From: Desulfobaccales bacterium
GTDB lineage: Bacteria; Desulfobacterota; Desulfobaccia; Desulfobaccales; 0-14-0-80-60-11
Direction: 5' to 3'
Length of the DNA: 64,000 nt
NCBI GenBank assembly: GCA_037481655.1
Contig: JBBFLF010000002.1
Span: forward strand, 65,856 to 129,855
Position 1 is the stretch's first letter, and the number at the start of each line of letters is the position of its first letter. Below are positions 55,189 through 62,351 of the stretch, piece after piece. The position numbers and the translations under genes are program-made. The notes beneath the pieces were generated by a model that saw nothing but the letters and a program-made list of their open reading frames with translations, did not search any database and was not told the DNA's origin.

Positions 55189-58100
55189 CTAAAAATTCAT
55201 CTCCTCCGAGTCCCAGTCGCTGGCAGCCGGGGGCGGGCCGGGTTGCCCTCCCCCCTGCACCACCCACTTGCGGATCATCTCAAAGACCGCTTCCCGCTTC
55301 ACCGGCTTGGAGATATAGTCGTTCATGCCGGCCCGCAGACAGCGCTCCCGGTCCTCCCGCATGGCGTTGGCGGTCATGGCGATGATGGGGAGGGTCACGC
55401 CCTGGCGCCGCAGCTCCCGGGTGGCGGCCAGCCCGTCCATCACCGGCATCTGCATGTCCATGAAGATGAGATCGAAGGCCTGGGGGTCGGCCAGCACCTT
55501 GGCCACCGCCTCCTGACCGTTTTCGGCCAGCTCCACCTGATACCCCCCTTTGGTGAGCATCAGCAGGGCCAGTTTCTGGTTGACGGGGTTGTCCTCCACC
55601 AGGAGGATGCGGGTGCCGTGCTTCAGCTCTTCCCACAGGGTCTGCTGGGTGACGAAGGTGGGGCTTTTGTCCGCCGCCGGGGCTTCCGCGCCCAAGAGAC
55701 GGGAGAGCATGGCCACCAGCTCCGGCCGTTTCACCGGTTTGACCAGGAAGCCGTCGAAGCCTGCCTCCAGGAAGCGGGAGCGGCGCTGATCGGTGGAGGA
55801 GGAGTAGGCCAACAGGGGCAGGCGCCCCAGCTCCCCGGCCCGGGCCCGGATGCTTTGGGCCACGGCATAGCCGTCCAGGCCGGGCATCTGAATGTCCAGG
55901 ATGGCCAGGTGGAAGGGGTCCTCGGGCGGCGCCGCCATCAGCGTCGGGAGCACCTCCTCCCCCCGGGACAGGGCGGTCACCCTGAGGCCCAGAGGCTCCA
56001 GGACCCGGCTGAGGATGTCCAGATGGGTGTCGTTGTCGTCCAGAATGAGGACCTTTTTGCCGGCCAGGCCCCGGGGGACGGCTCTCCCGGAGGGTGCCTT
56101 GTCGCTTTTCCTCACCCAGGCGGTGAAAAAGAAGATGCTCCCTTGCCCCACCTGGCTGTCCACCTGCACCTCGCCGCCCATGAGCCGGGCCAGCTGGCGG
56201 CAGATGGCCAGACCCAGGCCGGTGCCGCCATACTGCCGGGTGATGGAGCCGTCCGCCTGCTGGAAGGCGTCAAAGATCTGCTCCCGTTTGTCTTCCGGAA
56301 TCCCCACCCCGGTGTCCCGCACCTTGGTGAGGAGAAGGAGTTCGTCGTCCCGGGCCTCCGCCACCTCCAGGGAGAGCTCGATCTCGCCGGCGGGGGTGAA
56401 TTTCTCCGCATTGCTCAGGAGGTTGAGGAGCACCTGCCGGAAGCGGGCGGGATCTCCCCGGACGAAGCCGGGCACCTCGTCGCCGATGCGGCAGAGGAGC
56501 TCCACCGGTTTGTCCTTGAGGCGGGGGGAGATGAGGTCACAGACCTCGTAGGCCAGGAGTTCCGGGTCGAAATCCACCTCCTCCAGGGAGAGGTGGCCGG
56601 CCTCGATCTTGGAGAAATCCAGGATGTCGTTGATGAGGGCCAGCAGGGCCTCGGCGCTCTGTCTGACGTTGTGGACAAACCCCGCCTGTTCGTCGCTCAA
56701 GGGGGTGTCGCTCAGAAGCTCGGTAAAGCCGATGATACTGTTCATGGGGGTGCGGATTTCGTGGCTCATGCGGGCCAGAAATTCGCTTTTGGCCATGTTG
56801 GCCACCGCCGCCTGGGTGGCCAGGAGGTTGGCCTGGCCGATGGCCTCCTCCAGTTGGCGGTTGACCTCCGCCAGTTGCCGGTTGAGATCCTCTGCGGCCT
56901 CCCGGGCGGCCCGGAGCTCCGCTTCCGCCTTTTTTTGCGCCGAGATATCCACAAAACTTTCCAACAGGTGCAGCCGGCCCCCCAGGGTGATGGGCACCAC
57001 GGTCTTGAGGACCGGCAACCGCACCCCATCCCGGCGAATGATCTCCCGCTCGGCGTTGTCCACTGGGCGCCCCAGGTCGGTGATGGGGCATTGCCCGGCC
57101 TGGACCGGGCAGAGCCGCTCGTGGCAGATTTCGCCCACGAGCTCCTCCCGGGTGGCACCCAGGAGGCGCAGGGCGCTGGGATTGGCTTCCACGATGCGTT
57201 TGGTGTCTGCCTCCACGATGAGGATGCCGGCCTGCAGTTTCTCCAGGATGAGCCGGGTGCGTTCCTCGCTCTCCTCCAGAGCCCGGCGGGCCCGGCGGTG
57301 CTCGCTGATCTCCCGCTCCAAAGAGGCGTTGGCGGCCTTGAGCTCAGCGGTGCGCTGCTCCACCCGGGTCTCCAGGCTCTGATTCAGGGCGGCCAGGGCG
57401 GCCAGGTTCTGGTGCCTTTTGTGCAGAAAAGCCACCAACAGCCCGGTAGTCACCATCCCCCCCACCCCCACCATAAGCGGCAGCCAGAGGAGAAGGAGCC
57501 ACGGCGGCCGGGCCGCGGGCACCACCACGGCGCGCCACAGCCGGCTGCCCACATCCACTACTGCCACGTAGGTCCAGCTGTGAGGCCAGGCAATCTCTGA
57601 GACCGGGGGCGACTTCAGCGCCGTGGCGGTGTGCAGGGAAAAGGCCACCAGAAAGCGTTCCCCCGGGGGGGCCAGATCATCGTAAAGCTGGAGGCAGAGA
57701 TTGCTCTCTTTGAGCTCCCGGAAGGTGTGGGCCAACAGATCCGCTATCCGGAAGACCCCCAGGGCGAAGCCCTTGAGGGCCTGGCGCCGCGCCTCCACGT
57801 CGACGGGGGGCTGGTCCCCCTGATAGACCGGCCAGAAAATCAGGATGCCTTTGTGACCTTCCTGTTCCTGGGCCAAAAATAAGGGGGCGCTGGCGGCGGG
57901 GTCCCCCCGGTCCCGGGCCCAGTTGAGGGCCTGGCGCCGGGCGGGTTCGGAGCCCAGGTCATATCCCAGGAGGTCCTCCTTGCCGTGGAGGGGCTCCACC
58001 AGCGACAGGGGAAAATATTCGTCCCGGTCCCCAGCCGGGATGAAGCTGCCGTGGGAATCCTTTTCCGTGAGTTGAAAACCAAGGAGACCCTCCCGGCGCC

Positions 58101-58494
58101 GGGCCTCCTCGAAATCCCGGCGGGCCGCGGCCGGCAGCCGGGGCACCCAGCCCAGGGCCCGCAGCCCCGGATTGTAGGTGGGCTGGGTGTAGGAGAGGAA
58201 AGGCTCGGTGAAGCGCCGGAACTGCTCCCGTCCGATCTTGTCGGAGATGGCCAAGAACGAGGCCAGGCTCTGCAGGGCGGTGTGAGTCTGCTGAATGGTG
58301 CCGGCCAGCCGGCTGACGGCGTCCCGGGCTTCGTGAAGGAAGCGCAGCCGGCGGCTCTCCTCCTCCCAAGTCCAGACGGCCAGGGCGGCGCCGAGAGAAA
58401 GGCACAGGCCCAGCACCCCCACCAGCCACAAGATACCCGGCCGGGTGGGAGGCGCAGCCAGCGCTTGACGGGGTCTGAGGGAGTAGTCGTCCAT
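55189..58494 (-). CDS. Membrane hybrid sensor kinase, CHASE-PAS-HisKA-HATPase-REC-REC
   Basis: A 1101-residue kinase. Membrane helix about 21-43, extracytoplasmic CHASE domain about 75-290 (including the YFPLSLVEP...GYDL motif), second helix about 333-356, coiled coil 365-410, PAS about 412-522, HisKA with SHEIRTPMNSIIG (His578), HATPase about 685-800 (NAEKFTP, DTGVGIPE, GTGLGLAI), then two receivers (about 820-935, acceptor in LAILDIQMPG; about 965-1085, acceptor in FMDMQMPVMDG). The PAS contains several cysteines (ICHERLCPVQAGQCP) that could bind metal or sense redox. It responds to an unknown small ligand outside the cell membrane. Confidence 0.95.
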   Translation of the reverse strand: MDDYSLRPRQALAAPPTRPGILWLVGVLGLCLSLGAALAVWTWEEESRRLRFLHEARDAVSRLAGTIQQTHTALQSLASFLAISDKIGREQFRRFTEPFLSYTQPTYNPGLRALGWVPRLPAAARRDFEEARRREGLLGFQLTEKDSHGSFIPAGDRDEYFPLSLVEPLHGKEDLLGYDLGSEPARRQALNWARDRGDPAASAPLFLAQEQEGHKGILIFWPVYQGDQPPVDVEARRQALKGFALGVFRIADLLAHTFRELKESNLCLQLYDDLAPPGERFLVAFSLHTATALKSPPVSEIAWPHSWTYVAVVDVGSRLWRAVVVPAARPPWLLLLWLPLMVGVGGMVTTGLLVAFLHKRHQNLAALAALNQSLETRVEQRTAELKAANASLEREISEHRRARRALEESEERTRLILEKLQAGILIVEADTKRIVEANPSALRLLGATREELVGEICHERLCPVQAGQCPITDLGRPVDNAEREIIRRDGVRLPVLKTVVPITLGGRLHLLESFVDISAQKKAEAELRAAREAAEDLNRQLAEVNRQLEEAIGQANLLATQAAVANMAKSEFLARMSHEIRTPMNSIIGFTELLSDTPLSDEQAGFVHNVRQSAEALLALINDILDFSKIEAGHLSLEEVDFDPELLAYEVCDLISPRLKDKPVELLCRIGDEVPGFVRGDPARFRQVLLNLLSNAEKFTPAGEIELSLEVAEARDDELLLLTKVRDTGVGIPEDKREQIFDAFQQADGSITRQYGGTGLGLAICRQLARLMGGEVQVDSQVGQGSIFFFTAWVRKSDKAPSGRAVPRGLAGKKVLILDDNDTHLDILSRVLEPLGLRVTALSRGEEVLPTLMAAPPEDPFHLAILDIQMPGLDGYAVAQSIRARAGELGRLPLLAYSSSTDQRRSRFLEAGFDGFLVKPVKRPELVAMLSRLLGAEAPAADKSPTFVTQQTLWEELKHGTRILLVEDNPVNQKLALLMLTKGGYQVELAENGQEAVAKVLADPQAFDLIFMDMQMPVMDGLAATRELRRQGVTLPIIAMTANAMREDRERCLRAGMNDYISKPVKREAVFEMIRKWVVQGGGQPGPPPAASDWDSEEMNF

Positions 58495-58639
58495 GGCTCT
58501 GGTCCCGCGGCGGGCACAGTGCCCCTTTACCGGGCCACCGGCCTCCGCTTACTGCTTCATCGACCCGGGGGCCGGAAAACTTAAAGACCTGAAAGGAACC
58601 CCCTATCCCCGGGGCCACCTGCACGGAGCCACAAAGGGC

Positions 58640-58668
58640 TTGCATTCTCGTCATCGACTTGCTACATT
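58640..58668 (+). promoter_or_regulatory. Sigma-70 promoter of tRNA-Asn
   Basis: TTGCAT (58640-58645) and TACATT (58663-58668) are 17 bases apart; the tRNA begins 38 bases downstream. Confidence 0.6.
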
Positions 58669-58706
58669 GAACGGTGATGCATGTTGCCCGGCGCGGCAGC
58701 CGATGA

Positions 58707-58782
58707 TCCCCGGTAGCTCAGCAGGTAGAGCGGGTGGCTGTTAACCACTTGGTCGGCGGTTCGAGTCCGTCCCGGGGAGCCA
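58707..58782 (+). tRNA. tRNA-Asn(GTT)
   Basis: 76 bases. Acceptor TCCCCGG pairs with CCGGGGA, the anticodon loop gives GTT (in GGCTGTTAACC), the D-arm AGCTCAGCAGGTAGAGC and T-loop GGTTCGAGTCC are standard, and CCA is encoded at 58780-58782. Confidence 0.95.
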
Positions 58783-58792
58783 CAGACCATCA

Positions 58793-58820
58793 GGGGGTGG
58801 CTGAAAGGCCACCCCTTTTT
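58793..58820 (+). terminator. Rho-independent terminator after tRNA-Asn
   Basis: GGGGTGGC (58794-58801) pairs with GCCACCCC (58808-58815), loop TGAAAG, followed by five T. Confidence 0.92.
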
Positions 58821-59110
58821 AATGGTCTCGGATAATTTCCCTCCTCACCACCTCCCCGCCCCCAAATCCCGCTGAGGCTCTGGAAAAATCACCGGCTGGC
58901 TCAAGGAGGCTCCTTGGGAGTCTCGCGGGGCCGATTCCACCCGGCTGAAATCAGAGGCTGGCCGGAGGGAAGGGCCGTTCCCGGGAGGAGAAAACCCCCT
59001 CACCTGCGGGCGTCTAAAATGGGGGAGCGGCCTTGCAGAGGATGACGTGTCCTGGGACTGCCCCGGTCGCCGGCTGTGACGCGGGGAAGAGATGAGGTCC
59101 CTGGAAGGGT
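58821..59110. other. Gap after tRNA-Asn, nothing definite
   Basis: About 290 bases downstream of the convergent kinase gene. Weak G/C hairpins occur; no gene or clear terminator for the minus-strand kinase was identified. Confidence 0.45.
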
Positions 59111-60217
59111 TCAGGCAGGCGTGGAGATGCCCGGGTGTTCCAGGAGACGCAGAGGCAGTCTGATGGTGATGGTGGTTCCCCGACCCACCTGGCTGTCCAG
59201 GGTAATGGTGCCCCGGTGTTCATCCACGATCTGGCGGACGAAGACCATTCCCAGGCCGGTTCCCCCCACCTCAGTGGTGTAGAACGGCTCAAAGACCCGG
59301 GCGGCCACCTCCGGGGGCATGCCCCGGCCGCGGTCCTGGATGATGAGGACGGCCTGGTGACCCTCCACCAGGGTGGCCACCCGGACTGTTCCCTCAGGAG
59401 GAGTGGCGTCCATGGCGTTGCGCAGCAGGTGGGCCAGGGCCAGCTTGAGCAGGTGGGCATTGAGATGGGCGTACAGGTGGTTGGGGTGTAATTCCAGCTC
59501 CACGCGGAGGCCTTTGCGCTGGAATTCCTCCTGGAGGAGGTTCACGGTCTCCTGAACGATCTTATTAAGATCCACCTGGCGGAAGAAGGCCTCTTTTCTT
59601 TGCGCCAGGGACTCGAAGCGTGCCACCATCTCCTCCAGGCGCTTGGCCTCCCGGGCGATATGGGCGGCCCAGGTGCGGACCGGGTCCTCGGGCGCAGCCT
59701 TTTTGAGGAGGCGGTGGCTGAACCCGCCAATGATGTGCAGGGGGTTGCGGATGCCGTCGGCCACCCCCAGGGCCATCTCGCTCATGGTGCGCTCAATCAC
59801 CAGGGCTTCCATCTCCCGGTTCAGCTCCAGGATTTCCCGGCTGGTGGCCTCCAGCTCCCGGTGATTGGCCAGCATCCGGCGGTAAAGGCGCTGGATGTGA
59901 TGGAAAAAGAGGCACACCGAGGCGATGACCACAAAGCTGATGCTGTTGAGCCCGCCGGAGAAAGGCTGCAGCAGCCGCCACACCGAGTCATACCCCGAGA
60001 AAACCAGGAGATGCCGGAGCATATGGCCCACGCCCCGGGAAAGGGCAAAGGCCAGCAAAGCCAGGGTCAGCCAGTAAAGGAAGAGCCACTGGGCATTCTC
60101 CGGCTCCCCGGCCATCAATTGTCGCACCAGCCCCAGAGCCCGGACCGCCAGGATGATCACCAGGGCTGAGCCGACAAAATCAATGATCCAGATGGGAAAC
60201 AGGGGCAGGCTGATCAC
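59111..60217 (-). CDS. Membrane histidine kinase-like protein lacking the phosphoacceptor His
   Basis: About 368 residues. Three N-terminal membrane helices (about 9-28, 44-64, 90-108), a coiled coil (115-145), a HisKA-like helix and an HATPase domain (NAMDATPPEG; QDRGRGMPPEV; GGTGLGM). At the H-box the sequence reads GVADGIRNPLHIIGG, where normal kinases have AHEIRNPL; the His is replaced by Asp154 and the Glu by Gly. The ATP-binding motifs are intact, so it may bind ATP yet not autophosphorylate on the usual residue. The start is GTG 60217 overlapping the upstream gene's stop; spacing after GGGAGAG fits. No response regulator follows. Confidence 0.85.
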   Translation of the reverse strand: MISLPLFPIWIIDFVGSALVIILAVRALGLVRQLMAGEPENAQWLFLYWLTLALLAFALSRGVGHMLRHLLVFSGYDSVWRLLQPFSGGLNSISFVVIASVCLFFHHIQRLYRRMLANHRELEATSREILELNREMEALVIERTMSEMALGVADGIRNPLHIIGGFSHRLLKKAAPEDPVRTWAAHIAREAKRLEEMVARFESLAQRKEAFFRQVDLNKIVQETVNLLQEEFQRKGLRVELELHPNHLYAHLNAHLLKLALAHLLRNAMDATPPEGTVRVATLVEGHQAVLIIQDRGRGMPPEVAARVFEPFYTTEVGGTGLGMVFVRQIVDEHRGTITLDSQVGRGTTITIRLPLRLLEHPGISTPA

Positions 60218-60675
60218 CCGCGCATCTCTCCCGGCTTGTGGGTCAGGGCCTTCAGACCCCGATAAAACAGGTAAAAGGCCGGCACCAGAATCAGGTGGTC
60301 CATTTTGGCGACGTAGTAAACCCAGGCAGCCGCCTCGTCCATCAGCAGACGCTGGCCAAAATCCGTAGGCCGGCCCACAAACGCCTGCTCGCTTAAAAAG
60401 ACTTCGGCTGTATGACCCGCAAAAGCGAGCAGGTTCCACCAGGTATACAAGACCCCGGCCCAGATCAGGGTCCGAAATCCCCCCACCCTCTGGAGCCCCT
60501 CCCTTTTGATCATGTAAATCAGGAAGATCATGGCGCCGGCAAAGAGCAAATGGGCAAGCTGATGGACGTAGAGGCCCTCCGGATGGCCATGGCTGATGAG
60601 GGCCAAAGAGGGGCGGGGAAAGGTAAGGAGCAAAACCGGGACTACCGGCCAGACGAGGCTATGGGGGCGGATCAT
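60214..60675 (-). CDS. Membrane protein of unknown function, coupled to the kinase-like gene
   Basis: A 153-residue protein with a signal-like first helix and three further membrane helices. LISHGHPEGLYVHQLAHLLFAGAMIFLIYMIKREG in part contains several His residues that might bind heme or metal, in a pattern seen in small membrane proteins beside such kinases. Its stop overlaps the GTG start of the kinase-like gene by four bases, so the two probably act together as a membrane sensor. TTGACA lies upstream on the minus strand (plus 60705-60710) but without a good -10 box. Confidence 0.75.
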   Translation of the reverse strand: MIRPHSLVWPVVPVLLLTFPRPSLALISHGHPEGLYVHQLAHLLFAGAMIFLIYMIKREGLQRVGGFRTLIWAGVLYTWWNLLAFAGHTAEVFLSEQAFVGRPTDFGQRLLMDEAAAWVYYVAKMDHLILVPAFYLFYRGLKALTHKPGEMRG

Positions 60676-61169
60676 CTACCGTCATTTTCGCACCAAGGCA
60701 CAAAATGTCAATCACCCCACGGGTCCCTTAATTCTTCCCCTCGTCTTACCTTCCCCCGGCAGCCGCCACCGGCAGAGCCGCAACCATCAGGGGGGAGAAG
60801 CGCGGATCTTTACCGTTCTGGCGGGCGTCAAGCGGCCGGAAGGTAGTAAGGCTAATTAAGTTAAGGTAGTGCAGTTACTCAGGGTTTGTGTTACCCTGGC
60901 AATCGTTGCTCGTGACCCCCCTTGGGCTTTGCAGGACGGGCCGATGATGGGGCACCGCAGGCGCGGGGCCATTTCCACCTGGAACTCTGGCGACAATGAT
61001 TCTTAAAGAAAGAGGGCCTGGCTTCCAAGCCCTCCTCAACCTTCCAACCCACCCCCCGATAAGGCGGGAAAGGAGGCAGAAATCTGCCACCCCCTCCCCC
61101 CACGCCGATGGCGACAGTCTCAATAAAAGAAGTTGAGGGGACCACCCCAAAGAGGTGAGGTCTAAGCCC
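60676..61169. other. 494-base divergent gap with a degraded repeat and a dyad
   Basis: CAGGGT-TTGTGTT-ACCCTG (60880-60898) is a dyad in the promoter region and could be an operator for the efflux genes. Further on, 61011-61050 resembles a decayed copy of repeat B1, and GGCAGAAATCTGCC (61076-61089) is a short palindrome. No ORF with a ribosome binding site was found. Confidence 0.5.
61011..61089. repeat. Degenerate copy D of the GC-rich repeat
   Basis: AGAGGGCCTGGCTTCCAAGCC and CTCCTCAACCTTCCAACCC follow the same order as copy B1 (GAGGGCCAGGGGCTTCCAAGC, then CCCTCCCAACCC), with losses. A short GGCAG/CTGCC dyad follows, where B1 is followed by a CTGCC hairpin. Confidence 0.45.
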
Positions 61170-62345
61170 ATGAAGCAGGACCTGGAAAGCCCAAGGCCCC
61201 GTCGGATGGCGTCTCTTCTGACCGCAGTCTGCCTCGCCGCCGGGCTGACGGCCGGCTGCGGCGACAAGCCGGCCCCCGGCCCGGCCGCGCCCACCGTGGA
61301 GGTGGTAGAGGTGGTGGTCAAGGATGTGCCGGTGACCTGGGAGTGGGTGGGCACCACCGACGGCCTGGTGAACGCCAAGATCAACGCCCAGGTGCAGGGC
61401 TACCTCATCAAGCAGAACTATCAGGAAGGCGCGGTGGTGAAGAAGGGCCAGGTGCTCTTCGAGATCGACCCCCGGCCCTTCCAGGCGGCCCTGGAGCAGG
61501 CCAAGGGCCAGCTGGCCATGGCCGAGGGCCAGTTCTACACGGCCAAGGCCAACCTGGAAAAGATCCGGCCCCTGGCGGCAGTGAACGCAGTGAGCAAGAA
61601 GGACCTGGACGACGCCATCGGCCGGGAGGCCTCGGCCCGGGCCGCGGTGCAGGCCGCCAAGGCCGCGGTGCTCAAGGCCCAGATCGAGCTCAGCTTCACC
61701 AAAATTACCTCCCCCATTGACGGCATCGCCGGCATTGCCAAGGCCCAGTTGGGGGATCTGGTGGGCACCCCCGGCGGGCCGGAGCTCACCACCGTGTCCA
61801 CGGTGGACCCCATCAAGGTCTACTTCCCCATAAGCGAACAGGAATATCTGCGGTTCACCCGCAAAGGCAAAGCTCGGGGGGAGGCGGAGCCCCCGCAGGC
61901 CGGTCTGGAGCTCATCCTGGCGGACGGCAGCCTCTTTCCGTCCCCGGGGAAGGTCTCCTTTGCCGACCGCCAGGTGGACGAGCGCACCGGCACCATCAAG
62001 GTGGCGGCCCTCTTCCCCAATCCCGGCCATCTGCTGCGCCCCGGGCAGTTCGCCAAGGTCCGGGCCCTGTTGGAGACGCAAAAGGATGCACTCCTGGTGC
62101 CCCAGCGGGCGGTGCGGGAGTTGCAGGGCCGCTTCCAGGTGGCGGTGGTGGGGCCGGACAACCGGGTGGACCTGCGCTGGGTGAAGGTGGGGGAGCGCCT
62201 CGGCCCCCTGTGGGTCATTGAAGAGGGCCTGAAACCCGGGGAGCGGGTGGTGGTGGAGGGCCTTCAGAAGGTCCGGGCCGGCATGCCCGTCATTCCTAGG
62301 CCCCACCCGGAGCCCCAGGCCGCCTCCGGGGGGCAGGAAAGGTAA
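61170..62345 (+). CDS. RND efflux periplasmic adaptor (AcrA/MdtA type), lipoprotein
   Basis: A 391-residue membrane-fusion protein. A lipoprotein signal ends in the lipobox LTAGC (about residues 27-31 of the ATG 61170 product). The lipoyl/barrel-sandwich hybrid (VQGYLIKQNYQEGAVVKKGQVLFEIDPRPFQAALEQAKGQLA in part), the coiled-coil hairpin and the beta-barrel with VDERTGTIKVAALFPNPGHLLRPGQFAKV are typical of AcrA. GAGGTGAGG lies nine bases before ATG 61170; a GTG at 61155 is less likely. It precedes the pump gene by six bases. Confidence 0.94.
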   Translation: MKQDLESPRPRRMASLLTAVCLAAGLTAGCGDKPAPGPAAPTVEVVEVVVKDVPVTWEWVGTTDGLVNAKINAQVQGYLIKQNYQEGAVVKKGQVLFEIDPRPFQAALEQAKGQLAMAEGQFYTAKANLEKIRPLAAVNAVSKKDLDDAIGREASARAAVQAAKAAVLKAQIELSFTKITSPIDGIAGIAKAQLGDLVGTPGGPELTTVSTVDPIKVYFPISEQEYLRFTRKGKARGEAEPPQAGLELILADGSLFPSPGKVSFADRQVDERTGTIKVAALFPNPGHLLRPGQFAKVRALLETQKDALLVPQRAVRELQGRFQVAVVGPDNRVDLRWVKVGERLGPLWVIEEGLKPGERVVVEGLQKVRAGMPVIPRPHPEPQAASGGQER

Positions 62346-62351
62346 AGGGCC

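Noticed and set aside
55138-57600. 820-codon open frame on the plus strand
   Set aside because: Antisense shadow of the CHASE hybrid kinase; repetitive composition and no homology pattern.
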